This document shows, piece by piece, positions 33,849 to 45,597 of a DNA stretch of 64,000 bases. The stretch is taken from assembly GCA_902702965.1 (NCBI GenBank), contig CACRXP010000014.1, positions 2,428,005-2,492,004 on the forward strand, read 5' to 3'. The position numbers were made by a program, and so were the translations under genes. The stretch's first letter is position 1. Each line of letters begins with the position of its first letter. The notes below the pieces were generated by a model. It was not told the origin of the DNA and did no database searches. It was given only the letters and a program-made list of their open reading frames with translations. The DNA comes from Spirometra erinaceieuropaei. Lineage: Eukaryota; Platyhelminthes; Cestoda; Diphyllobothriidea; Diphyllobothriidae.

Positions 33849-35032
33849 TTGACAAAGATTTCCGTAACATCGTGCTTAGTTGCGGAAGTGATATTACAAG
33901 AGCTGGAAAAGGTTGCTTTCAGCCACTACAAACCTGCGTTTTGGCGCCGATACGTGGACGATAGATTCGTCATTATTGAAAAGCACAGGCTATCGGGTTT
34001 TCAAGACCTGTTTAACAGCATCTTCACCGACATCCAGTGTACAAGAGACGACGGGGAGGCCGAGAAACAACCCTTCCTTGACGTGCTCATCACGCGGACA
34101 CTTGATGGTAAACACAGCACTACGGTGTACAGAAAGGCGACCAATACAACCCAGGTCCTCAACTACCATAGCAACCACCCATTGGTGTACAAACGGGGCT
34201 GTGTGAGGGCGTTTTTCGACCGGGTAAAAGCGCACTGTAGCGAGCCCGAAGGAAGGATGCAAGAACTAAGACATCTCAGGGACACATTAACAAAGAACGG
34301 CTGTCCAAATAGTTTTATCAGTCGCTTCATGCGCACGCACCCACGACGGGCAAACGAAAGAGAAACAGCAACAATTTGGCACTTCCTGCCGTACATAAAG
34401 AGTGTGTCCGAGGTTACAGAACACATTGCGTCGGAGTTAGGCGTGAGCGTTGCTCATCATCCGGCGGCTACCATGCGTAGCAGGATCATGAAAATGAAGG
34501 ATCGGCTGGACGCAGGTGAGCAGTCGGGCGTAGTCTATCAAATCCCGTGCCATAACTGTCTTTGCACTACACAGGTCAAACAGGACGACGTTTCAGCTCA
34601 CGAATACTTGAGCACAAACGGACCGTTCGGAGAGGCGACCCACTATCTCAGGTCGCCACTCACACGCTGGAGGAAGGCAATGAATTCGACTTCGCCAACA
34701 CGCGGATATTGGCGCGAGCCGGCAACAAGACGGGGCGAGAACTGTTGGAGGCGTGGGTGTCGGACACCAACTCTATCAATAAACAGATTGATTTGCCTGC
34801 GTGTTATCACGCGCTCCGCCCACGCAGCCAGGTGGCGCAGCCCACATCGCCGCGAAATACAAACGGCGTCACCACGTCGGGGACCATTGTGGGTCGGGCA
34901 GCACAAACCAGACCTAGCCACGGGCGTAGTCTCCCCTCCGCAAGGAACAGCGATATAAATGTTCACAAGTTGCTGCACTCTGCAGTCTTTGTTGATGAAC
35001 TTCACTTCGAGTTCGAAAGCTTAGGCCAGTAA
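33849..35032 (+). pseudogene. PLE reverse transcriptase C-terminal part plus GIY-YIG, one frameshift
   Basis: The open frame begins 5'-truncated at 33849 and carries 'LVAEVILQELEKVAFSHYK', then RT motif FWRRYVDDRFVI (YVDD at 33951-33962), 'QPFLDVLITRTLDGK' and 'VYRKATNTTQVLNYHSNHP'. The linker has 'IWHFLPYIKSVSEVTEHI', then 'GVVYQIPCHNCLC', the start of GIY-YIG. At about 34565 the frame shifts: 'YTGQTGRRFSSRILEHK', 'AGNKTGRELLEAWVSD' and the C-terminal tail continue in another frame to the stop at 35030-35032. One small indel therefore separates RT from most of the nuclease. Same lineage as the 13411 copy (similar along its length but clearly diverged). The truncation point lies close to that of the 13411 copy, just before YVDD. 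Confidence 0.85.
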
Positions 35033-35065
35033 ATCTACCGTCCCAGTGATCGTACCTTCGTCTTC
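33849..35065 (+). mobile_element. Penelope-like element, 5'-truncated, no inverted repeat
   Basis: Contains the coding remnant described at 33849-35032 and a 3' end with 'CCCAGTGATCGTACCTTCGT' (35041-35060), the same terminal block as in the other PLEs. I find no inverted copy of the 3' end at its left side. Confidence 0.85.
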
Positions 35066-36300
35066 TTTTGATTTTTGATGTTTTTAATGCCGACACACGG
35101 AAGGTTATGGTTCAGCCACGTGCTCCTCACAGGTGAAGCTAATCGTTTAGGCTTTCAGATGTCAACTGGAGCACTCCTACCGCAAAAAAACTATCCAAAA
35201 CTCGGCGATTCCCTGCCCGGTTCTCGAAAGTTAGTGTGAAAGATTTATCCCTCAATGATGGTGATGGTATTTCTTCTCTTTTCCTTTCTCTCCATTATCC
35301 ACCGCCGCCTAATATTGCGGAATTTCCTTTTCACGGGTTTAACTCTCACCGTTTGCTGACGGAAAGAAGAGCAAACGAGGTACAAGCCACAACATCAGAG
35401 ACAGACTGCCTTACAGTAATATTGGGCGACAATCAAGTTTACCCTAGGTGAGCCGTTTACTAACACAAATTTTGCATTACGTGGCCGTCACTGTAACCTG
35501 AATGACTGTTTTTCATTTAACTTTTCAAGAAGTCATTTTTTCCTCTACCCTCTGAAGCAAGAATTCCCCAGTCTTTTTCTCCTTCATTTAGGACAGTTTC
35601 CTCCTATAGGAAGTTGGTGTATACGCCTCATGGGGAATGCGACTGTTTTCTGCTTACCCTTGCCTGCTCCGGGAAAAAAACGAAGCCGTGGACGGTCTCA
35701 AGGCAGCACGAAGGGTTTGCGCGCCACGGATACGCCTAGGCGGATGAATCACCCAACCCTGCTTGCTCCTGGGCGCTGATACTCTCAGGAAGCCAATAGG
35801 ATTTGAGCAGCATGAAAAGAGGGTTAACGAGATGAGTGGACGCGTGTCTGAGACGGGTGAGTAATGCAGGGCGTACCATGATGCATCATCTGCAAGGGTG
35901 TCTGTGTAAACGCGTAGGCTGTCGTAAGAGGCCTGTTCCGGCAACTGCAGCGGCAGCAGCAGCAGCAGGTCTGAATCTATCATGGTGGTGATTAATTTTC
36001 GTCAGAGGGGACACATCGCGTCAGTGGAAGGCAGTGGAATTTAACAAATTTTGGTGCTTAGGTTGCTGAACGGGGCATGCAGACTCGCCTTAAATATATG
36101 AAAACGAAAAGGCAAACGGAAAATACTACAAATAGAGTAAGTAAGCGACGGTATTGTAAAAGTCCACTTAGCTTTTATTGATTCTGACGTACTTAACAAA
36201 TAATAGCATACTGATATCCATATCGTTCACCCAAAACGAGGAGAACGACGGTTGATTAGTCGAAAAAGGATATTCCAGCCTCCGCTGTCTTTGCCGGCGA
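35066..36300. other. Unassigned DNA with one minus frame
   Basis: Includes a 109-codon minus frame (35983-35654) starting MIDSDLLLLLPLQLPEQ, in GC-richer sequence with a (CAG)n tract at about 35950-35968. I recognise no domain; support as a gene is weak. Confidence 0.3.
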
Positions 36301-36305
36301 TGCCA

Positions 36306-36475
36306 TTATGCCCGGGGCTCAGTGGTTAGAGGCGTTGGACTCCTAAACGACAGGTTGCAGGATCGAGCCCCAGCTGTTCCACACTTCGGGGTTGGGTATG
36401 ACTGGTTGACGACGACTAATAAGCCAGAAATGGCCATTGCAGTCTCCCTTGACTCTGTCGGTAATGTTATTTTGC
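36306..36475 (+). mobile_element. tRNA-derived SINE
   Basis: Head GGGGCTCAGTGGTTAGAGGC with 'TTGGACTCCTAA' and 'GGATCGAGCCCCAG', body 'TAATAAGCCAGAAATGGCCA' to 'GACTCTGTCGGTAAT', then an (AT)n tract at 36477-36486. Confidence 0.75.
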
Positions 36476-36486
36476 ATATATATATA

Positions 36487-36790
36487 TGTTGTTGGTTAAA
36501 ATCCTGGTCAATTGTTTGTTGTTGACCAGGGGTTGTGGTTATCCGCCTAGGTGCGGGTCCGGTCGTGCCAACCACTTGCGCCCTCTCCCGCTCCCAGTTT
36601 TCTCGACTTTGCCGTGACACCGGTTGGAGAGGAGGGAGTGCGGTAGATGCTGCGCAAGTCTACTCTCAACATAAGCTAATATCTGCACAAGTCACTATGC
36701 CTGCACTTACCTCGCTGTGTAGCACACGGTGGAGATCGTCCTCCACAAAGCACTTATTGCCTTTCAGTCATGCTTCGTGGGATGGTCATC
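36487..36790 (+). repeat. Dispersed repeat R3, copy 4
   Basis: Plus-strand copy: 'GGTTAAAATCCTGGTCAATT', 'TAGGTGCGGGTCCGGTCG', 'GCGCAAGTCTACTCTCAACA', 'TAGCACACGGTGGAGATCGT'. It is colinear with the minus-strand copy at 16350-16640. Confidence 0.6.
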
Positions 36791-36849
36791 GTGCAATACG
36801 TATACGCAGCTACTTTTGAGCAGGAAAACTGCGCTTAAACATGCCCATC

Positions 36850-39800
36850 CATCAGTTTTTTTTTCAACGGGACTTTTCACCCGCGGGGCGAGAAAAATGG
36901 AGGGGGCTCGAATTGGAAGTCCTCAGGCGGTCGAGTCTGGGCGAGACAACTCTCAGAATAGTGGACGGAAAAATTATACGCGTCCAGAGGCCATTCCTCT
37001 GGAGAAAGCCCATAACTCTAACAGCTTAGGAGAGATGAAAAGCAGTTCATCCCGATCAGCTTCGACCTGCTTTTGCATTCAATCCCAGGAAACGGATAAA
37101 CGCTGTATGCTGGAGTTGCTCGTGCCAAATTGAGATTTTTGTATACCAATGCACAAAGTCTCGTTTCGAAGATCGACGAACTCAAAGCAATAGTACCAGA
37201 ACGAATCCCCGACGTCATCGCCATAACGTAAACTTGGCTTAATGCCGAAATCTTGGATGCTGAGATTTCGATACCGGGTTACCAGCTGTTTCGTAGAGAC
37301 CGACAAAATAGGCAGGGCGGGGGGGGGTAGTCGTATATGTAAGGGAAGGAATTTCAGCAGTTGAAAGAGCCCACACCCTCTGCCTTGAATATGAATCCAT
37401 CTGGATAAAGACAAGGAAGAGCAATGTACAAAATCTAGAATTTCTGGCGATTTACAGACTACCAAACCTTCTGAGTGAAGTTGATGAGTCGCTCCTTGGT
37501 TTAGTCAAAGACGTAGCTAGCCACCAAGAGGCACTTATTGCTGGGGATTTCAACGCACCTGCAATAGAGTGGGAAACTGTGGCAGTTAACGGTGGACCAG
37601 CCTCTTTCTGCAATAAGCTACTGGACCTCACACTCGATCTCCTTCTGGCGCAACATCTGAAGGTACCAACAAGATTTCGAGAGAACCAGAGAGCGAATTG
37701 TCTAGACCTAGTTTTCACTAAAGACTTCTCTAATATCGACGAAGTGTATTCCAATGCACCTCTCGGTAAAAGTGACCATACTACGCTACTATGGGATTAC
37801 TCGCTCTTCTCCAAACGCCAGAAGAGAACAGAGGGCTAACCTAATATATGGAAGGCAGATTTTAATACGATGAGGAACAAATTGCTGTCCGTGAATTGGG
37901 ACCAATTGCTCAGGGGAGATCCGAAGGACGACTGGAGATCTTTTAAGACGATTTCACTCGATTTGATTAGGCGCTGTTGCCCACCTAAAGTACAAAAAAC
38001 AACTAGTCGACCTGCTTGGTTAACTAGGGACCTAAATAGGCAGCTGCGGAAGAAAAGCAAAAGATGGAAAATATTCAGGGAAACTGCGTCACCAGCGCAT
38101 TTCGAAGAATTTCGTCGTCAACGAAATGCCGTCAGAAAATGTATCCGTCAGGCACGGAAGGAGTATGAATCCAAAATTATCCGACAGGCTGAACAGAAAC
38201 CTAAGATTTTATTTCACTATCTTAACAGTAGACTGAAAAATAATGACCCGGTCGCGGTGCTGAAGGGTGATAATGGTGTAGAGATCACGGAGAACAGCGA
38301 GAAAGCCGAACACTTAGGGCATTATTTTGTTTCGATTTTTGCTAGAGAAACAGAGTTTCGCAGTCGCAGTGCTAGCAATGCTGTTGAGACTGCTGGTCCC
38401 GTGCTTGACTCCATACTCTTCCCGACAGCTGTCGTGGAAAGGGAGCTGAAAAATCTCAAGGAAGCAAAGTCCTCGGGTCCGGACAATATACCGGCCAAAG
38501 TCTTAAAAGAACTGGCGAATGAACTCTCCAAACCACTGGCACACATCTTCCGCTCGTCATTCGAAGTAGGGAGGTTGCCATCGGAATGGAAGACAGCAAA
38601 TATCTTTCCGATATACAAGGGCGGGGCTCGCACTAATGCTAACAATTACCGGCCTGTTAGTCTAACCTGTATCTGCTGTAAAATAATGGAGGCCATAGTT
38701 AAGAAAGCAACAATGGGGTTCCTGGAGCACGGCCATTTAGTCTCAGACCTGCAGCACGGCCTCAGACAAAACCGCTCGTGCCTTTCCAGTTTATTGCTCT
38801 TGACGGAGCAATGGACTCGCGCACTGGACGAGGATGGTAGGGTCGATGTTATCTACACAGACTTTAAGGAAGCGTTCGACAGCGTTCCCCACAAACGCCT
38901 AATCTACAAACTTTCTGAAATTGGGATAAGAGGAAGGCTGCTGACATGGATAACAGATTTTCTTACCGGGAGATCGCAAACCGTGTGCATTGAGGCCTCA
39001 AGTTCAACTCCTACTCCCGTTCTAAGTGGTGTACCCCAGGGCTCCGTCTTAGGGCCGTTGCTATTCCTGGTTTACATTAACGACTGCGTCGACGACCTGG
39101 GATGCAGCGCCATCATGCTTGCTGACGATGTTAAGCTGTGGAGACCCATCGGATCTGACGCAGACAGGTACGCGCTTCAAGACAGTCTCAACCGCCTGAA
39201 CAGTTGGTCAGCTCGCTGGCTCCTTAATTTTAATGTGGTCAAATGTGTGGTCCTGAGACTCCGCACCAGACGGACCAGTAAGGAGGACGATTCCTTTCAA
39301 TACGTCCTTGGTGGTCCGCCCCTTTCAATGTTGTGGAACAGAAAGACCTCGGCGTCATAATGACCTCCTCGCTGAAACCATCATCACAGTGTCAAAGGGC
39401 AGCCAAAAGTACGATAAGGGTGTTATTTGCGCTGAGGCGAGGGTTTGTGCAGATTTATAAACAGCTGTTCGGAAAAACCTATGGGACATTCGTCCGGTCT
39501 CACTTAGAGTATGCAGTTCAGGCCTGGCGACAGTGGTTGAAGAAAGATTATCAACGACTGGAAAGAGTACAGGCGATGGCTACGAAGATGGTCAAGAATC
39601 TTCATCATTTGCCGTACGAAATCAGGCTGACCGAACTAAATCTGTTTCCTCTAAATTACAGGCAAGTGCACGGCGATCTCATTCAAACCTACAGGATTGT
39701 CAGAGGTCGTGAGTGTGCCCTAGACTTTGATGAATTTTTTGAATTGGCTGGGACTGACAGCCTGTGTGGTCATCCCTTCAAACTGCAAAGGAAGCGGGCT

Positions 39801-40105
39801 CATTCGGACGTCCGACGGAACGCCTTCTCTCACAGGGTCATCGGAGCATGGAATGGACTCCCTGATGCCGTCGTTCTTTCAGAAGGTGTCAAATCCTTTA
39901 AATGCAGACTATATGCTCATTTTTTGAGAAACTACTGTACGTATAATAATGATTTTTTTAACGGCGGCAGTTTGCGACTGGCTCACACTTACCGCTAACT
40001 TTTAAACTTTTCGCATTTGCTGATGTAATTGATGACTTTATTTCCGTTTATCGATATGAATAGGGAGCTCAAGGGCGAAAGCCTCATTCCCTTAATAAAC
40101 TGACT
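36850..40105 (+). mobile_element. CR1/Jockey-type non-LTR retrotransposon, near full-length ORF2 region
   Basis: Encodes an APE-type endonuclease followed by reverse transcriptase and the CR1-like C-terminal region. The 3' end near 40105 carries a short TTAAACTGAC repeat (TAAACTGACTTAAACTGACT at about 40078-40103), the kind of short 3' repeat usual for CR1-like elements. The 5' limit is uncertain: 36850-37110 has a partly open frame (36841-37029) that may be the 5' part. Confidence 0.85.
37112..39998 (+). pseudogene. CR1-like LINE ORF2: endonuclease plus reverse transcriptase, broken
   Basis: Endonuclease nicks target DNA; the RT copies the element RNA from that nick. From about 37112: 'LRFLYTNAQSLVSKIDELKA', 'PDVIAIT', then TAA at 37229-37231 exactly where the catalytic Glu of the TETW motif is expected, then TWL. 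A 9-G run at 37319-37327 carries a frameshift. The frame continues with AGDFN (about 37540), 'GKSDHTTLLWDY' (SDH motif, about 37771), a TAA at 37837-37839, then a long open RT frame from 37870: 'KSSGPDNIPAKVLKELANEL', 'NNYRPVSLTCICCKIMEAIV', 'DFKEAFDSVPH', 'GVPQGSVLGPLLFLVYINDC' and the catalytic LADD at 39118-39129. A frameshift at about 39330 leads into the C-terminal region (39333-39998), with 'RKRAHSDVRRNAFSHRVIGA' and 'WNGLP', typical of CR1-like elements. Two stops and two frameshifts: inactive. Confidence 0.92.
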
Positions 40106-40124
40106 TAAACTGACTATAATTATA

Positions 40125-40396
40125 TAATGGCAGGGGGCACTCACCGATCGTTCTTACGGGACTCACTCGTTCCGTTGTACCTTACGGGCTCTCTCTCTCG
40201 AGTCCAACCAGCAGCCGCACAGCGGTGTATGATGTAGGCAGTATGTTATTACCGACAAAGACAAGGGAAACTGGAATGGCAATTTCTGGCTTATTAGCCG
40301 TCGTCAGCCAGTCATACCCTACCCCGTAGTTTGGAACACTCGAGGCTCGAACTCACGACCTGTTGGTTAGAAGTCCACGCCTCTAACCACTGGGGC
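40125..40396 (-). mobile_element. tRNA-derived SINE
   Basis: On the minus strand: tRNA head at 40396-40330, body to about 40245, and the GCGCCGCTGTGCGG-type module with 'GAACGATCGGTGAGTGCCCC' down to 40128. It sits directly behind the CR1-like element's 3' end. Confidence 0.8.
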
Positions 40397-40399
40397 TGC

Positions 40400-40612
40400 A
40401 TATATATGCAGAAGAAGGTTACCAATAAGGACAAGAGAGAGAGGGATGACCATTTGCGTCTTATTCGTGGTCCTTAGCCAACCATGTCAAAACCTCAGGT
40501 TTGGGGGATTTGAGGTTCAAACTCACCTTATTTGGTAATTGAGTAGTACAGCGCACTGCCACTGAACTAGGGCGCGTTGTCCTGTCATTTGCGAGGGACA
40601 ATATTCATTATA
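40400..40612 (-). mobile_element. Diverged tRNA-derived SINE
   Basis: The minus strand has 'GCCCTAGTTCAGTGGCAGTG' (A-box-like) and 'GAGTTTGAACCTCAAATC' (B-box-like), then a body ending 'TCTCTCTTGTCCTTATTGGT', related to the tail of the main SINE family but with a different head. Confidence 0.6.
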
Positions 40613-41738
40613 ATGGAACTGACCTCCACTGACCAGGTGTTAGAACGTGCTGGTCAATTTATGCCTGGAGACTCGATCCGAAATCTTAGCAGAAGATGGC
40701 ATAGTGACTAGTGGTCAGACAGATAATGTGATACAGATAAGACAGGAAGGCCCTTTCTAGGCGTTATTCAGTCAGTCATAGTCAACTTCAAGTTTGATGG
40801 CTCTGATATTTGAACCCGCGGCTCAGAAACACCAAGTGTGCTATCCTAATGGTGAAAACGAGGAAGTTTCCGAAACGTCAGTATTGATATTAATCGGTAC
40901 GTGGTTCAGGCTGAGGCAGGAAGTACGCGCGGACCTGACTGCAGGATATAGTACGGGCGTTTGGTTTTGTCCTTATAACTCATATCACATTTCGGCCAGC
41001 GCTCATAGGCCGTAGTTCAGACTGACTTATTCCAAGTTAGCTGTTTATTTCCGAGGAGACTATAAGGCAACAGTTGTCTTTAAACCTCCACCTCGGAACT
41101 CCTACAGACAATCTTATGGCCCAAATCAGCGACAACCGACTGAGAATTCAGCCTGACCATCAACTTACCTCGGGCTCATATTTAAAATTTCTTGAGCGTG
41201 AGGTTAAGTTAAAGCTGATCGACAGTAGCAACTAAATCACAGTTTGTCCTTTCAGTCTTTCTTTGACCTGCTGGTAAAATTCGTAACGTAGCACTTTCCA
41301 AACCTAACTAGACTTCGTTTGATATATTATTACGAGCTCAGATAAGAGTCACACGGCCCCGAAAACCACTTTTTTCTGTCAGCTTGTTAGTTTCGAAGCC
41401 GAAAATTTTGCAGTCGTAATTGACAGATGTAGCAAGTGAATTGTAAGGAAGGAAGGTTTTATTTCCACTCTCTCCTCGGCAAAATCAAAGAAGGGCTCCT
41501 GAGGATTAGGCTACATTTGGTCAAAAAACCGGTATTATGTCACTAAATATGTCCCAGAATGCTGCCGATTCTTTTCTGCAGCAGGCTAGACATTATCTGA
41601 ACGGCTGTTCCTAAAAACTACTGGATGACTATTCAGACAGAGTATGACACCGCGCTAGTTTTTGCACTAAAACAAGGCGTCGGTTTACGTCTTATGGATA
41701 GAGGACAAAGCCGTTTGTGGTAACCAGCAAATGAAGGT
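40613..41738. other. Unassigned DNA
   Basis: Nothing recognised; frame 40794-41015 is unsupported. Confidence 0.3.
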
Positions 41739-41739
41739 G

Positions 41740-41810
<71 letters not shown>
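41740..41810 (+). repeat. (CAT)n microsatellite
   Basis: About 23 uninterrupted units; the poly-Asp minus frame 41633-41827 is an artefact of it. Confidence 0.97.
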
Positions 41811-42290
41811 CGTGTGACACGATCCACAGTCTACCGACGGCTAGGTGGGGTCATTCTCCCTACCGTTGCCGATGTGCCTTCACGGGATGATTCGTCACAG
41901 AATCGCCAATCAGTTCTGCTCTTCCGAATACTTCTGTTACCGACTTGTTGCTTCCTTCCGAAACTTAAACCGCCTGCTTAACATATTTCTCAATGAGTGT
42001 TTCCTTCTTTTGGGAAAATATGGGAATTTAAAGTCGGACAAAGGACAAGGTCTCCAATTGAGTTGTCCACTTTGGATTCGGCCTTTTAATAGTTAATGGG
42101 ATATGACAGTGTGGACACAGGCTTAGCATTTCCTCGTTAACGTCCCTGACGGTAAGGCACATGAAACAGACACAGGTACAATCATTAGACGCTGGTAATA
42201 TTTGCGTCCTGCGTTGTGTTGGTGGAAATTTCGAGTCTAGAGACGAGGCCGTGTTTTTGCCGACATCGCTCGGCGGCTAGACTCCCGAAG
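41811..42290. other. Unassigned DNA
   Basis: No motif or repeat match seen; the frame 41845-42096 has no recognisable domain. Confidence 0.3.
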
Positions 42291-42294
42291 GAGA

Positions 42295-42640
42295 CGACAT
42301 CCACCGTCTACCTCACAAGTTGGTGGGCACAGGACAGTGACAGAACGATGACTTGCGCATGAATAAGTTCATAGTGAGACAGATTTACGCATCGTCTACT
42401 TCACCTATTCCCCCTCATCCACCTTGTTTTGCTGGTAAGGGGAAAAAACAGAAAATCAGGGGTGAACGTGAACGCAGTCTCGGGAAAAATCAAACATCAC
42501 ATCTACGCATGTCATAATCAACCTGGTTCCCAGGTCGTGTGACATGCTATTAGAAGGACGGCCCCCATCTTAGATGATTAGGAGTTCCATAAAGGCTCTG
42601 TGGGGGAGAACGCACTGTAGCCTGTCTCTCAGTCATCAAA
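42295..42640 (-). repeat. Dispersed repeat R3, copy 5
   Basis: The plus strand shows the inverted R3 order: 'GACGACATCCACCGTCTACC', 'ACTTGCGCATGAATAAGTTC', 'ATAGTGAGACAGATTTACGC', then a C-rich block and, near 42615, 'GTAGCCTGTCTCTCAGTC'. Confidence 0.5.
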
Positions 42641-45239
42641 AGAGCCGATGTATCTCAGCAGCTGATTACCTCTCAAGTCACGACCGATGGTTGTCGATGC
42701 ATGTAATGCGTCATCCCTCAGTGAAAGTTGTTCATACCTGATCAGTCAACAAAGGGTCGCATTGCCCATGAAACCTTTTTAGTCGCTTGCCGTTCATGGA
42801 ATTGCTCCCCGGTCATTGGCGGAGACAGAGGATTCTTTAGAAGGGCCTTCGCCGAAGCAGAATTCAGCTTGTAAAATCAGCCCTTAGTCTGGTGAAGGAG
42901 GGATGTCCGTAAAGTCGCCGTTTCCATTAACTCGGTAGTGGGAGAGTCGCCAAGACATACTGGCAAGTAATGAGGCATAATGCGTCGACATTCCGGTCTG
43001 AAGTACCCTAAGTACCCGTTGACGACTGAAATATTATGCATACTGAGTGTTAACTCAACCCCAGCTTTACCATTCAAGTGGGTCATGAAACTGTAAACCA
43101 GATCACTTGAAAATATTTCCACAGCTCCCACATACTAACCGATTACAACCGACTACGGTTTTCTTCAAAGGGGTGTTTAATACGGTACCTTGAATCTTTC
43201 CTTTGGGACAATATATCCCGTATTAAGCTACCGTTATATGCTCATATTCAGGGGAAGTCTAGAAAAAACATGATAACGTAGTTTCCACTGATCACATTCC
43301 CACGGAGGATACTAAAAGAAGAAAGGGTGCACGTATGAATCTGGGTTTATTTGCGCCTTCCGATGAGGCTATTAACAGCCGCAACAGCCGTGGAAACCGC
43401 CGCGGCCGCCTTGGCCACAACCAGCACAACAGCAGCACGAGGGGGTTCCACCTTGGTAACCGCAACCATGCCAGCCAGGTCCAACGTCGTAGGCATAGTT
43501 GTCAAGTCCGCAACCACCGCACCCCCGTCCCCTGAAAGGATGGCAAAAGAAGGGCACTGAAGTTTGCTTTCATTGTCAACAAGAAGTCAGGGATTGCAAA
43601 CCTCCTAGGACATAAGAAGAAAGCACACCTTCTCCTATCATGGCTGAGGAAGCTGCAGTGAGTATTCGGCGAAACAGATGGAGCTCTGAGGGTTTGTTAC
43701 AGTGATGGCTAAGAGGAAACGAATTTCTCAATTCAGTCGTCGTAGCAATAAGTAACCTCGTATTGAGTTCGAATCAGGCTCGACTCCTCGATCGACCGAC
43801 CTTGTATCGCAAATAGCCGCCTGTCTGAGTCCGTATCGAAGAGGACTAGCCAATCACTGTATGCACAGTTCCTGCGCGTATAGACGCCAGGAATCCAAGG
43901 TCTGCTTAGGACCAATTATAGACGAAGCCTGAAAAGATTCGATAGCTGAATCGTTAGTCGGATTTAGATGTTGACAGAGTGACTTCAGTTAGTGCAAGCA
44001 AACACCCGTTTGAGGTCGGCCGAAGTCGGACGCGAAGCTCGCCGGCTTAGGTGGTAGAAAAGGAGCATTTCAAGACAATGAAACATCTGAAATACCCGAA
44101 TATGGCTTGTTTTTACGAAGGCATTTGAAATCCACGAAAACAGGAATCACTTAGTCATTTATTGGCTCCATCAACCATCAGCACTCGGTGTACGTGAGTT
44201 CATCTATTCTAAAAAGATCTCAGAGGATCGTGCTCAAATCTCTGCAGGGTTTTGCATATGTTTTAAGCCGAAAAATGCAGCTTTAGCTGTCTTGAGAGAT
44301 GACTGTATTTTCAAAATAAACGACACCAGACGATCCTGAAAGTCCAACTAGTGAGCACATTTGACAAAAGGTAACCCTCACGGGGACCAGCACACATTCA
44401 CCAACACCAAGGTCCTTTAGCCACTTCGAAACAAATTGTGATGGCCTATTTTTACGGAGGTTACTCACGCTCCACTCACTTTCTCTCCCACACTTTAATA
44501 TACTACTGCCCATCTTCATGGGCCGTACAACCAGTTAAAGAATTTCAGTAGAACAAAAGTCTCGTTGCAGAAGCTTTCGCAAATCCATCTTCAGAAGGAA
44601 ATGATCATTGTCTCACCTGCTTACTATATTCTTTTGTCTAAGCTTATTGAACATGCGTTTCCACACATGCTTAGAGACTCAGCTGGTGTGCTTAAGAGGT
44701 AGAGAGCTGGGTAAATTTGATAGTTCTTGGGAAAGGGGGCAGGTTCAGCGATTTTAGCTGTGTCGTTTGCAGGACAAAAAAGAAATTTTGATAGGAGAAC
44801 AAGACTTCTAATTGCCCGAAATACGTCTTCACTACCTACGCATTGCGAAAACCAGTCAATACAGGCTGACGCAACCGTCGAACAGGTATTGATTTTTAAG
44901 CGCGTCTGAAATGTTAGGTACTTTTCATATTTGCTTAACGTCTGGCAACGACCTGGGAACTGGTTGCCTAGATTTACCAGTTAAAGTATCCTACCCAAAG
45001 GACGTATTTTGAATACTGCAATCAGGATTTGCCCAAGAGAAAAATTAAGGAGATTTTAGTACTTACATTATAAGTAGCCAGTTATGTGCGGGCAATAACA
45101 CAGTGTCATATTTTTTAAATGTTTGCTGAAAATTTGCTAAGCGCATCCTGAATGAGATTTTTGGTAACGTTGACCTAGCAGTATACAGAATAAAAACTGT
45201 AAACCCTAAACAGAAATGCAACGGCCTATTAAGTTCAGA
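42641..45239. other. Unassigned 2.6-kb stretch with one GC-rich patch
   Basis: Mostly unrecognised. At 43370-43540 the sequence turns GC-rich with GCC/ACC/CAG-biased codons in overlapping frames. Just downstream (43555-43610) one frame reads 'VCFHCQQEVRDCKPPR', which resembles a retroviral-type CCHC knuckle but lacks the His, so a gag relic is only a suggestion. Confidence 0.3.
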
Positions 45240-45595
45240 ATTAGTCGAGAACTGAAAACCTTTTTAAAACCTAAAGCTATTCTTTCACCAAGTATGCAAA
45301 CTGAATAAGAAACGGTTTGCTACCGAAAGAACACAAGGAATTATATTTTTTGGACGTTTTCTATAAAGTATATTTGAAATACAAGGGCACCAAAAAAGAG
45401 GAAGTGCATACTACTTAGCTAATAGTTTTTTACTGAGTGCCGTTTTTCCAGGCGGCTAACGCCCTAACGTGTCTAAAATATCACGAGACTACCTCGCAAG
45501 ATAATCAGACTTGCAGCCCCACATAAGTTATCCTTCCTAGTCGAAACCGCATTTCAGAATTTCAGCCAAAATTTCATGAGATCAGTCACGAACTG
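45240..45595. mobile_element. FB-family right arm, partial
   Basis: Follows the FB right-arm order in diverged form ('TTCTATAAAGTATATTTGAA', 'GCATACTACTTAGCTAATAG', 'AACCGCATTTCAGAATTTCA') and ends with 'AAATTTCATGAGATCAGTCA', then CTG at 45593-45595 and TA. No left arm identified. Confidence 0.55.
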
Positions 45596-45597
45596 TA

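Noticed and set aside
41633..41827. Poly-Asp minus frame
   Set aside because: Artefact of the CAT microsatellite.
43372..43557. Gly/Cys-rich 61-codon minus frame as a secreted peptide gene
   Set aside because: It is the complement of a GC-rich biased tract, with no signal peptide or spacing pattern that stands out.
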